This document shows, piece after piece, positions 48,182-56,394 of a stretch of DNA of 64,000 bases; position 1 is the stretch's first letter, and every line of letters starts with the position of its first letter. A program made the translations under genes and the position numbers. The notes under the pieces were generated by a model. It had not been told where the DNA came from and did no database searches. It saw nothing but the letters and a program-made list of their open reading frames with translations. Source of the stretch: Qipengyuania qiaonensis (GTDB lineage Bacteria > Pseudomonadota > Alphaproteobacteria > Sphingomonadales > Sphingomonadaceae); contig NZ_JAIGNO010000001.1 of assembly GCF_019711515.1 (NCBI RefSeq), positions 310,001-374,000 on the forward strand. Reading direction: 5' to 3'.

Positions 48182-48909
48182 CAACGCAGTCGCTTTACAT
48201 AGAGGTGGTTGTTTTCGCGGCGCTCGACCTGGAATTGGTCGATCGACTGGAACAGGTCGGACAACCGCTTGAAGCCGTAATTGCGCACATCGAAACTCGA
48301 ACGGTTGCCGGCGATGTTGCCGACTTCGCTCAAGGAAGCATAGCCATTTTCGTCTCGTTTGGCGGCTTTCCAGGCAGTGCCGAGCAGCTCCACCAGTTCC
48401 TCATCGATTTCCGCTTTGCCGGGCGTCGCCTGTGACTTCGGCCTGTCCGCATCGTCCGCGGCGCCTTCGATCAGGGCGTCGATGTCGATGAAACGGGTGC
48501 AGGCGCTCTTGAACGCGGCAGGGGTCTTCTTGGTACTGCCGAAGCCATACACGATCAGTCCGTCCTGCCGGAGCCGCGTGACCAAAGGCGTGAAATCGCT
48601 GTCCGAGCTCATGATTCCAAAGCCGTCGACCTTGCCCTGATAGAGCAGGTCGATGGCATCGATCGTCATCGCCATATCGGTGGCGTTCTTGCCCGAAGTC
48701 AGGTCGAATTGCTGCTGCGGGCGAATGCCGTATTTGTGGGTGATCTTGTCCCAATTGGCGAGGTTGTTCTTGGCGAAATTGCCATAGGCCCGCTTGATGT
48801 TCACCTGGCCCAGTTCGGCCATGACGGTGAGTACCGGGTCGATGCCTTTCGGGCTGGTGTTATCCGCGTCGATCAGCAGGGCGATGTTCTTGAGGTCGGG
48901 TTCTGACAT
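48181..48909 (-). CDS. NYN-domain protein with C-terminal OST-HTH/LOTUS domain
   Basis: 242 residues from the ATG at 48909. The NYN (LabA/DUF88, PIN-like) nuclease domain covers residues 5-150: IALLIDADN, KNATDMAMTIDAIDLL and SSDSDFTPLV carry the conserved Asp residues. A short linker leads to an OST-HTH/LOTUS-type RNA-binding domain (about 175-242, GYASLSEVGNI to NNHLYVKRLR). The layout suggests an RNA-directed ribonuclease. It lies downstream of carbonic anhydrase on the same strand. Confidence 0.87.
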   Translation of the reverse strand: MSEPDLKNIALLIDADNTSPKGIDPVLTVMAELGQVNIKRAYGNFAKNNLANWDKITHKYGIRPQQQFDLTSGKNATDMAMTIDAIDLLYQGKVDGFGIMSSDSDFTPLVTRLRQDGLIVYGFGSTKKTPAAFKSACTRFIDIDALIEGAADDADRPKSQATPGKAEIDEELVELLGTAWKAAKRDENGYASLSEVGNIAGNRSSFDVRNYGFKRLSDLFQSIDQFQVERRENNHLYVKRLR

Positions 48910-48946
48910 GCCCGCACACATGGCTGCACGATGTGTCTCGTGCAAG

Positions 48947-49585
48947 TCAGGATGCCGGAAGGAATTCTCCGGTGCTCTCGTCGAGCAGATGCAGCACGCC
49001 ATCCGAAATCGCGAAATAGGCGCCGCGCAGCCTGAGGCTGCCATCGCCTTCCTTTTCCTGCACAAAAGGGAAGGTGCGCAGATTGGCGAGGCTTACTTCG
49101 ACCGCCGCGAGTTCCATCGCACGCTCGGCCTCGCGCCCAGTGGTTCCTTTTTCGGCGGCGATCGGTTCGCGGGCCTGATCGAGCATTTCGATCCAGTTCG
49201 CCACGAACCCGCCTTCACCGAGCGGGTTCCCATGAAGATCCCGAGTCAGTGCAGCCTTGCAGCCCCCGCACATGCCATGTCCTATGACCGCCACTTCGCG
49301 AACCTTGAGGAACTGCACCGCGAATTCGAGTGCTGCCGAAACGCCATGATGGCCCGGCGTGGTCCCGAACGGGGGGACCAGTGCCGCAACGTTGCGCACG
49401 ACAAAGATTTCACCCGGATCGACGTCGAAAATCTGTGCCGGATCGACCCGGCTGTCCGAACAGGCGATCACCATCACCTGTGGCGATTGACCTTCCTTCA
49501 GCTGTTCCCACCGGTCGTGCTGGCGCTGCCAGTCGCCCGTGCGGAAACGGCCATAGCCCTCGATCATCTCGTCGAATGTCTTCAT
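48947..49585 (-). CDS. Beta-class carbonic anhydrase
   Basis: 212 residues. Interconverts CO2 and bicarbonate. The zinc ligands and catalytic pair are seen in IACSDSRVDP (Cys, Asp-Arg) and GHGMCGGC (His, Cys). No signal peptide, so cytoplasmic. It is followed by the NYN gene 37 bases on and divergent from lipA. Confidence 0.94.
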   Translation of the reverse strand: MKTFDEMIEGYGRFRTGDWQRQHDRWEQLKEGQSPQVMVIACSDSRVDPAQIFDVDPGEIFVVRNVAALVPPFGTTPGHHGVSAALEFAVQFLKVREVAVIGHGMCGGCKAALTRDLHGNPLGEGGFVANWIEMLDQAREPIAAEKGTTGREAERAMELAAVEVSLANLRTFPFVQEKEGDGSLRLRGAYFAISDGVLHLLDESTGEFLPAS

Positions 49586-49673
49586 GCGTTATCCGCTGCC
49601 TCGATTCGACCAGCGATGCAAGTGCGGCGCACGAATAGCTATGCGGGTTGCGGGGCAGGGGCAGGGGGCTTAG

Positions 49674-50627
49674 ATGGGCGTCGACATGAACGACCTTTCT
49701 TCCGCACCCATCCCCGAGGGCGAACGCCCGAAAATGCAGCGCAAGCCGGACTGGATCCGCGTCAAGGCGCCTGTCAGCCAGGGTTATCAGGAAACGCGCA
49801 AACTCATGCGCGAGCTGAACCTGCATACGGTATGCGAGGAAGCGGCCTGCCCGAACGTCGGCGAGTGCTGGACCAAGAAGCATGCGACGGTCATGATTCT
49901 GGGCGACACCTGCACGCGCGCCTGCCGGTTCTGCAACATCAAGACGGGCATGCCCATGCCGGTCGATCCGCTCGAGCCGGAACATACGGCAGCGGCAGCC
50001 GCGGCCATGGGCCTCGAACATATCGTCATCACCAGCGTCGACCGGGACGATCTGCCCGATCGGGGTGCAGGGCAATTCGTCAAGGTCATCAACGCCCTGC
50101 GCCGTGAAACCCCCAATACGACGATCGAAATCCTCACGCCTGACTTCAAAGGCCGGATGAAGCAGTCGATTGCGGAGATCTGCGAAGCGGGACCCGACGT
50201 TTTCAATCACAATCTCGAAACCGTACCGCGGTTGTATCCGACAATTCGGCCCGGTGCCCGCTATTACGCCTCGCTGCGTCTGCTCGAAGAAGTGAAGGTG
50301 CACAACCCGCTCATCTTCACCAAGTCCGGCATCATGCTGGGGCTTGGTGAAGCACGGCTCGAAGTGCATCAGGTGATGGACGATATGCGTAGCGCGGATA
50401 TCGATTTCATCACCATGGGCCAGTACCTGCAACCGACACCCAAACACGCCGCAGTCGAGGAGTTCGTCACACCCAAGCAGTTCGCCGCTTATGGTTCGAT
50501 CGCACGGGCAAAGGGGTTTCTGCAGGTCGCGTCGAGTCCTTTGACCCGTTCGAGCTACCATGCCGGTGAAGATTTCGCCGAGATGCGCGCCGCGCGCGAA
50601 GCGAAGCTTGTAAAACAGGGCGCTTGA
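49674..50627 (+). CDS. lipA: Lipoyl synthase
   Basis: 317 residues, radical SAM enzyme that inserts two sulfurs into octanoyl groups to make lipoate, needed for the PDH complex encoded elsewhere in this window. Both clusters are visible: auxiliary [12 protein letters not shown] and radical-SAM CTRACRFC. An ATG at 49686 is an alternative start. Its stop overlaps the next start as TGATG. Confidence 0.97.
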   Translation: MGVDMNDLSSAPIPEGERPKMQRKPDWIRVKAPVSQGYQETRKLMRELNLHTVCEEAACPNVGECWTKKHATVMILGDTCTRACRFCNIKTGMPMPVDPLEPEHTAAAAAAMGLEHIVITSVDRDDLPDRGAGQFVKVINALRRETPNTTIEILTPDFKGRMKQSIAEICEAGPDVFNHNLETVPRLYPTIRPGARYYASLRLLEEVKVHNPLIFTKSGIMLGLGEARLEVHQVMDDMRSADIDFITMGQYLQPTPKHAAVEEFVTPKQFAAYGSIARAKGFLQVASSPLTRSSYHAGEDFAEMRAAREAKLVKQGA

Positions 50628-51082
50628 TGCCCGGGATTCGCGAACAGCGTCGCCTGCCCTACAGCCAGGAGCAGATGTTCGATCTGGTTGCCGATGTCGG
50701 CAGTTACGGACAGTTCCTGCCATGGGTCGTGGCCACCCGCGTAAGGAGCGACAGCGAAACCGAAATGGTCGCCGATATGCTGGTCGGCTTCAAGGCGATC
50801 CGCGAGAAGTTCACTTCCCGGGTTCTCAAGAACCGACCCGGACATATCGAGGTGATCTATGTCGACGGCCCGCTAAAGGATCTCGATAATAATTGGACAT
50901 TCACCCCGACGGACGAGGGAGGGTGCGAAATCGATTTCTGCGTCGATTTCAGCTTTCGCAACGCTGTGTTCGAGGCGCTCGCCGGCCAGTATTTCGACCG
51001 CGCATTCCGCAAGATGGTGCAGGCGTTCGAAGATCGCGCCGACGAACTCTATGGCCGCGAGAACGCCGCCGCCAACCTTTAG
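50627..51082 (+). CDS. COQ10/RatA-type START domain protein
   Basis: 151 residues from the ATG at 50627. Polyketide-cyclase/START-like fold with LPYSQEQMFDLVADVGSYGQFLPWV at the N-terminus and SFRNAVFEALAGQYFD near the end, as in COQ10 and the E. coli RatA. In alphaproteobacteria it more likely binds ubiquinone or polyprenyl lipids than acts as a toxin. The lipA-coq10-cinA grouping is familiar. Its stop overlaps the cinA stop by four bases. Confidence 0.88.
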   Translation: MPGIREQRRLPYSQEQMFDLVADVGSYGQFLPWVVATRVRSDSETEMVADMLVGFKAIREKFTSRVLKNRPGHIEVIYVDGPLKDLDNNWTFTPTDEGGCEIDFCVDFSFRNAVFEALAGQYFDRAFRKMVQAFEDRADELYGRENAAANL

Positions 51083-51582
51083 GGCAGTAACAGTTCCAGC
51101 GCGCAAATCGTTGCTTCGCGGCGGATATCTGCGCGGGATGTGGGTTCGAAGCGCTTGAGTTCGCCTTCGGGTTCGCCTTCTTCGCCCCGTACTACTCGAG
51201 CGAAGACCACGGTTCCGACCGGCTTCAAATCGGTGCCTCCGCCGGGTCCGGCAACGCCGCTGATTGCCACCGCCACATTGGCCTGCGAGCGTTCGAGCGC
51301 TCCTTTGGCCATTGCCCATGCGCAGGCGATGGACACCGCACCGAATGTTTCGATTATGTCCAGCGGCACGCCGAGGCTTTCGATCTTGGCCTCGTTCGAA
51401 TAGGTGACGAAGCCCCTGTCTAAAACCGCAGACGAACCGGGTATTTCCGTCAGCGCAGCGGCGACGAGGCCACCTGTACAACTCTCTGCCAGAACGATTT
51501 TCCGCCCGGCCTCTGTGTTCCCTTTGATCACCCGCTTGGCAAGCGCGTCGATATCGTCGGGAAGGAGTGCTTCGAGAGGCAT
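51079..51582 (-). CDS. CinA C-terminal family protein (NMN amidohydrolase-like)
   Basis: 167 residues from the ATG at 51582 with GAGGAA upstream. Only the CinA C-terminal (PncC-type) domain is present. The motif AESCTGGLVAAALTEIPGSS and ISGVAGPGGGTDLKPVGTV are typical; PncC deamidates nicotinamide mononucleotide. It lies eight bases after ispDF on the same strand. Confidence 0.91.
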   Translation of the reverse strand: MPLEALLPDDIDALAKRVIKGNTEAGRKIVLAESCTGGLVAAALTEIPGSSAVLDRGFVTYSNEAKIESLGVPLDIIETFGAVSIACAWAMAKGALERSQANVAVAISGVAGPGGGTDLKPVGTVVFARVVRGEEGEPEGELKRFEPTSRADIRREATICALELLLP

Positions 51583-51590
51583 GCTGTTCC

Positions 51591-52736
51591 TCAATCGCTC
51601 TGTACTGTGGCGATCGCTTGCGCGGCGATCCCCTCGCCCCGCCCGGTGAAGCCGAGGCGTTCTGTAGTAGTGGCCTTTACCGATATCGCCGCAATGTCAA
51701 CGCCGAGCAGTTCGGCGATGCGGATGCGCATGGCCTCGCGGTGCGGGCCAATTCTCGGGGCCTCGCAGACGATGGTGAGGTCGACATTGTTGATTCGGTA
51801 GCCCGCTTCACCAACCAACCCAGCCGCGTGCGACAGGAAGCGGTCGCTGCTGGCGCCTTTCCATTGAGCATCGCTGGGCGGGAAATGGCTGCCGATATCG
51901 CCGTTGCCGATAGCGCCAAGCAGAGCGTCGACAAGGGCGTGAACCGCAACGTCGGCATCGCTGTGACCGACGAGGCCTTTGTCGTGCTCGATACGGACGC
52001 CCGCGAGCCAGAGATCTTCGCCCTCTGCAAGGCGATGGACATCGAAGCCCATGCCGGTCCGTACTGTGCAAGGCGACTGGCTCATGAAATCCTCCGCGAA
52101 AGTCAGTTTAACGAGTCGGTCATCTCCCGGAACGTGCGCGACGTCACCTCCTGCTGCATACAGAACCTGGGCGTCATCGCCCGCATTCCGTTCTCCTTGC
52201 CAGGCCTTGTGCGCTTTCAGGATATCCCGATAGCGAAATGCCTGCGGGGTCTGGACGCGACGCAATACGTCCCGCTGCGCAGCACCAGCCATCATGCCGT
52301 CACTGTCGATGGACAGGCTATCTACCACTGCAAGAACGGGTATCGCCCCAACAGCATTGTCGAGCGCCGCCAGCAGTCGCTGGATGACTTCCGGTGGCAG
52401 ATCGGGACGTGCGGCGTCGTGTATCAGGACCCGATCCGCGCTTTCGATCGCTTGAAGCGCGCGGAGGACCGAGTCCTGACGCGTATCGCCGCCCGTCACG
52501 AGCGTGAACCCGTGAAGGCCATCAAGTGCGTCAAGCGCAGCCTTCTCGCCGTTTTCCGGGACGGCGATGACCACGGGACATGCACCGGCCCGGAGAAATG
52601 TCTCGACCGAATGGCGCAGGACGGATTTGCCGCGCCATTGTGCGAACTGCTTCGGCAGGGGTTGCCCGGCCCGCAGACCTTTTCCTGCCGCAACGACAAC
52701 TGCCGCGAAGGAAGGGAGGGGTTCTTTATCCTGCAT
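51591..52736 (-). CDS. ispDF: Bifunctional IspD/IspF enzyme of isoprenoid synthesis
   Basis: 381 residues from the ATG at 52736. The N-terminal half is IspD (4-diphosphocytidyl-methylerythritol synthase) with AAGKGLRAGQPLPKQF; the C-terminal half is IspF (MECDP synthase) from about residue 225, with GMGFDVHRL, GHSDADV and ATTTERLGFTGRGEGI. The fusion is known in alphaproteobacteria and shows that the MEP pathway is used. Confidence 0.96.
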   Translation of the reverse strand: MQDKEPLPSFAAVVVAAGKGLRAGQPLPKQFAQWRGKSVLRHSVETFLRAGACPVVIAVPENGEKAALDALDGLHGFTLVTGGDTRQDSVLRALQAIESADRVLIHDAARPDLPPEVIQRLLAALDNAVGAIPVLAVVDSLSIDSDGMMAGAAQRDVLRRVQTPQAFRYRDILKAHKAWQGERNAGDDAQVLYAAGGDVAHVPGDDRLVKLTFAEDFMSQSPCTVRTGMGFDVHRLAEGEDLWLAGVRIEHDKGLVGHSDADVAVHALVDALLGAIGNGDIGSHFPPSDAQWKGASSDRFLSHAAGLVGEAGYRINNVDLTIVCEAPRIGPHREAMRIRIAELLGVDIAAISVKATTTERLGFTGRGEGIAAQAIATVQSD

Positions 52737-52817
52737 ATGAACGCTGCCCGCTAGCGACTTGCTGTTTTCGCTGCAACGCACTATGTGCGTGCCCAATATT
52801 TAGGCAACAATTCCGGC

Positions 52818-53837
52818 ATGACCACAAATCCTCATCCTCCGGCGCCGCCGAAGCCGATACTCGTCGGCGATGTGTCGATCGACACGCCTGTCGTGCTCGC
52901 CCCGATGACAGGGGTCACGGACCTGCCGTTCCGCAAGCTGGTACGTCGATATGGCTCGGGGCTCAACGTCACCGAAATGATCGCCAGCGAGGCTGCGATT
53001 CGCGAGACCCGCCAGAGCATCCAGAAGGCGGCCTGGGATATGTCCGAAGAACCGGTTTCGATGCAACTGGTCGGCTGCGATCCGTACAGCATGGCCGAAG
53101 CCGCCAAGCTGCAGCAGGACAACGGCGCGGCCATAATCGATATCAATTTCGGCTGCCCGGTTCGTAAAGTGGTCGGCCAGCTTGCCGGTTCGGCGCTGAT
53201 GCGGGAAGTTCCGCTGGCAACCCGATTGATGGAAGCCACGGTCAAGGCGGTCGACGTGCCGGTCACTGTAAAGATGCGCATGGGATGGGACCATGCCGAT
53301 CTCAATGCCCCCGAACTTGCGCGCATCGCCGAGGATCTCGGCGTCAAGATGATTACGGTTCACGGCCGCACTCGCAACCAGATGTACAAGGGCAGCGCCG
53401 ATTGGGCGTTCATCCGCAATGTCAAAGAAGCCGTGGCGATACCCGTGATTGCCAATGGAGACATCTGTACGATCGAGGATGCGGCCAATGCCCTGGAGCA
53501 GTCGGGCGCGGACGGTATCATGATCGGACGAGGCGCCTATGGCAAGCCGTGGCTGCTCGGCCAGGTGATGCATTGGTGGCGAACCGGTGAAGTGCTCGAA
53601 AGCCCGAGTTTCGACGAACAATACGAGGTGCTGATCGAACATTACAAGGCGATGCTCGATCATTACGGCGAGAGCGTTGGCGCCAAGATCGCCCGCAAGC
53701 ATCTGGGCTGGTACACAAAAGGCCTTCATGGTTCTGCGGAGTTCAGAAATTTTGTCAATTTCATCGATGATCCTCATAAAGTCATTGAAGAAATCGAACG
53801 TTTCTACCAGCCGTTTCTACGTCGCCGGGCAGCGTGA
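52818..53837 (+). CDS. dusB: tRNA-dihydrouridine synthase
   Basis: 339 residues from the ATG at 52818. FMN-dependent reduction of uridine in tRNA. Motifs: [13 protein letters not shown], the catalytic Cys in [19 protein letters not shown], and [10 protein letters not shown]. It sits directly before ntrB with a GTGA overlap, the conserved alphaproteobacterial order. Confidence 0.96.
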   Translation: MTTNPHPPAPPKPILVGDVSIDTPVVLAPMTGVTDLPFRKLVRRYGSGLNVTEMIASEAAIRETRQSIQKAAWDMSEEPVSMQLVGCDPYSMAEAAKLQQDNGAAIIDINFGCPVRKVVGQLAGSALMREVPLATRLMEATVKAVDVPVTVKMRMGWDHADLNAPELARIAEDLGVKMITVHGRTRNQMYKGSADWAFIRNVKEAVAIPVIANGDICTIEDAANALEQSGADGIMIGRGAYGKPWLLGQVMHWWRTGEVLESPSFDEQYEVLIEHYKAMLDHYGESVGAKIARKHLGWYTKGLHGSAEFRNFVNFIDDPHKVIEEIERFYQPFLRRRAA

Positions 53838-54895
53838 GCACATCGGTTGGTGCGCCCGATGCGCGAGATCAGCTCGCCGCCCTCATTTTTGCAGTCCTGC
53901 TACTCGATGAAGACGACATGATCGTCGAAGCAAACCATGCAGCAGAAGAAATGCTGGGGCGCAGCGCGCGTAAGCTGTGCGAAAAGCGTTTCTGGGACGT
54001 GGTCGGTATTTCCGATCAACGTCTGAGCGAGAATTTCGCCGCTTCGGATGCGCAGATAGTCGCGCGGGGGGTCATCATCGCGACGCCCGTCGGCGATCGA
54101 CGGGTGAATATCAGCAGTTCGCCTATGCATGGCGAGGGCGGTTGGCGTGTGCTCACCTTGTCGGATGCCGGGCAGCTCGAGAACGACGAGGATGAGGACG
54201 AGAGGGTCGAACTTCGCGCGCCGGCGGTCCTCGCACACGAGATCAAGAACCCGCTATCCGCCATTCGCGGCGCAAGCCAACTGCTGGCGCGGCGAGTGGC
54301 GGGAAAAGACAAGCTGCTGGCGAAAATGATCTCGGCCGAAGTGGATCGCATTGCCCAGCTCATCGACCGAATGCAGCAGCTGGGTGCCAAGCCGGTGAAG
54401 ATCACCGGCCCGTGCAATCTGCACGAAGCGGTCCGAAACGCCATGGCTACCGTGCGTGCCGGGCGCAAGGATGTCTGCGAACTGGTCGAGGAATTCGATC
54501 CCTCATTACCTGCCGTGGCCGCGGACCAAGGGGCGCTCGAGCAGGTCCTGATCAACCTGATCGCCAATGCTTGCGACGCGGGCGCTGGATCGGAGCAAGC
54601 GGCGGTAACCGTCAGAACGCGTTTCGTGAGCGGTCTTGTCTTCAACACGATCCGGTTGGGGAAAGCGACGCGCCTGCCGATCGAAATAACAGTCACCGAT
54701 ACTGGCCCCGGGATCGATCCCCTCCTGCGCGATCACGTGTTCGAGCCATTCGTGTCGAGCAAACCTCAAGGCCAGGGCCTTGGGCTTGCTCTGGTACGCA
54801 AGCTGTTGCGCGACATGGGCGGACGTATTTCGCACGAACGCGACGAGCGCGCGGGCAAAACGCATTTCAGGATCAACCTGCCGGTGGCGGGCTAG
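53834..54895 (+). CDS. ntrB: Nitrogen regulation sensor histidine kinase NtrB
   Basis: 353 residues from a GTG overlapping the dusB stop. Soluble kinase with an N-terminal PAS domain (about 10-110), H box [17 protein letters not shown] and an HATPase domain ([26 protein letters not shown]). It phosphorylates NtrC when nitrogen is short, under PII control. Followed by ntrC nine bases on. Confidence 0.95.
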   Translation: MSTSVGAPDARDQLAALIFAVLLLDEDDMIVEANHAAEEMLGRSARKLCEKRFWDVVGISDQRLSENFAASDAQIVARGVIIATPVGDRRVNISSSPMHGEGGWRVLTLSDAGQLENDEDEDERVELRAPAVLAHEIKNPLSAIRGASQLLARRVAGKDKLLAKMISAEVDRIAQLIDRMQQLGAKPVKITGPCNLHEAVRNAMATVRAGRKDVCELVEEFDPSLPAVAADQGALEQVLINLIANACDAGAGSEQAAVTVRTRFVSGLVFNTIRLGKATRLPIEITVTDTGPGIDPLLRDHVFEPFVSSKPQGQGLGLALVRKLLRDMGGRISHERDERAGKTHFRINLPVAG

Positions 54896-54904
54896 GGGCG
54901 GGTA

Positions 54905-56317
54905 ATGGCGCATTCGATACTACTGGTTGAAGACGATAAGAGCATTGCCACGGTCATTACCCAAGCCTTGCGCGAAGACGGGTTCGACGTCACCGCCTGC
55001 GAAAGTCTTGCCCGGCGCGATGCCTTGCTGGCCGGCCACACATTCGATGTCATGCTGACCGACGTCATCCTTTCCGATGGCGATGGGCTGGCATCCATTT
55101 CCACCGTGCGCGAGCATGCGCCGCGGATGCCGATTATCGTCCTCTCCGCGCAGAACACGCTCGATACCGCCGTCCGCGCAAGCGATAGCGACGCCTTCGA
55201 ATATTTCCCCAAGCCTTTCGACCTGGACGAGTTGACGCAAGCGGTTGCGCAGGCCGTTGCCAGCCGGCCGGTGGCGGAAGGATCGGATGACGGAGAGGAA
55301 AGCGCACTGCCGCTGATCGGGCGTAGTCCGGCCATGCAAGGCGTTTTCCGCATGATTACGCGCGTAATGCGCAATGATCTGACCGTGCTGATCACCGGGG
55401 AGAGCGGCACCGGGAAGGAACTCGTCGCCGAAGCGATCTACCAGCTCGGCGCGAGGAAGACCGGGCCCTTTATTGCCGTGAATATGGCCGCGATCCCGCA
55501 CGATCTCCTGGAAAGCGAGCTGTTCGGACATGAGCGTGGAGCCTTTACCGGTGCGGTCAGCCAGCAGATCGGCAAGTTCGAACAGGCCAATGGCGGTACG
55601 CTGTTCCTCGACGAGATCGGCGATATGCCTGCCGAAGCGCAGACACGGCTGCTACGCGCATTGCAATCGGGGCGGATACGCAGGGTGGGGGGACGGCAGG
55701 AAATCGGCGTTGACGTACGCATCGTCGCAGCCACAAATCGTGATCTGGTGCCGATGATCGCCGATGGCCGCTTTCGCGAAGATCTTTACTACCGCCTCAA
55801 TGTGGTTCCGATCCATCTGCCGCCCCTGCGGGAGCGGCAAGAAGACATCGGCGCGCTGGTCCGTCATTTTCTCGGCCAGGCTGCAGGCGAGGGATTGCCG
55901 GCTCGCCAAGCGAGTTCGGACGCTATCGACGTTCTCAAAGCTCGCGAGTGGCGAGGCAATGTCCGCGAATTGCGCAATGCGGTGTTCCGCCTCGCATTGA
56001 TGGCCCGCGACGACGTGATCGACGAGTCATCGGTCAACGACGTCCTGCCCGCAACGCGTATTGCCGAACACGCGGACGCCAAGCACGGCTTCGACGCGGC
56101 GCTCGAGCTCTGGATCGAAACGATGCAGCCCGGCGAAGGTACATTGTACCATGCAGCCCTTGCGGCATTCGAGAAACCGTTGTTCGAACACGCGCTCGAA
56201 CGGACCGAGGGCAACCAGTTGCGCGCTGCGAGAATGTTGGGAATTAACCGCAACACCCTTCGCAAGCGGCTAGCGGAACTCGATATTGCGCCGGAAAGTT
56301 TCAACCGGAGACGCTAG
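54905..56317 (+). CDS. ntrC: Nitrogen regulation response regulator NtrC
   Basis: 470 residues: receiver domain (1-120, phospho-Asp in VMLTDVIL), AAA+ sigma-54 activator domain (140-375) with Walker A GESGTGKE and a complete GAFTGA loop (encoded at 55538-55555), and a Fis-type HTH (GNQLRAARMLGINRNTLRKRL). It activates sigma-54 promoters for nitrogen assimilation. A stop-adjacent hairpin follows. Confidence 0.96.
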   Translation: MAHSILLVEDDKSIATVITQALREDGFDVTACESLARRDALLAGHTFDVMLTDVILSDGDGLASISTVREHAPRMPIIVLSAQNTLDTAVRASDSDAFEYFPKPFDLDELTQAVAQAVASRPVAEGSDDGEESALPLIGRSPAMQGVFRMITRVMRNDLTVLITGESGTGKELVAEAIYQLGARKTGPFIAVNMAAIPHDLLESELFGHERGAFTGAVSQQIGKFEQANGGTLFLDEIGDMPAEAQTRLLRALQSGRIRRVGGRQEIGVDVRIVAATNRDLVPMIADGRFREDLYYRLNVVPIHLPPLRERQEDIGALVRHFLGQAAGEGLPARQASSDAIDVLKAREWRGNVRELRNAVFRLALMARDDVIDESSVNDVLPATRIAEHADAKHGFDAALELWIETMQPGEGTLYHAALAAFEKPLFEHALERTEGNQLRAARMLGINRNTLRKRLAELDIAPESFNRRR

Positions 56318-56337
56318 CGGCCGGCGTGCCGGCTGCT
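56316..56337 (+). terminator. Hairpin at ntrC stop
   Basis: AGCGGCCGG, loop CGTG, CCGGCTGCT: nine pairs including one G-T, beginning inside the ntrC stop codon. No T tract follows, so it is likely an attenuator or mRNA 3' boundary between ntrBC and ntrYX. Confidence 0.4.
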
Positions 56338-56366
56338 GCGGACCTCAGTTTGTCGAATTTGTACTT

Positions 56367-56394
56367 GCATAACTGCAACAGTGCAGTTGTATGC
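56367..56394 (+). promoter_or_regulatory. Hairpin enclosing the ntrY start codon
   Basis: GCAT-AACTGCA, loop ACAG, TGCAGTT-GT-ATGC. The ntrY ATG (56391) is part of the outer right arm. A folded leader would hide the start, so translation of ntrY may be controlled at initiation. Seen by pairing only; not tested. Confidence 0.45.

Noticed and set aside
48794-50107. Forward open frame running across carbonic anhydrase and into lipA
   Set aside because: It crosses two genes supported by catalytic motifs and shows none of its own.
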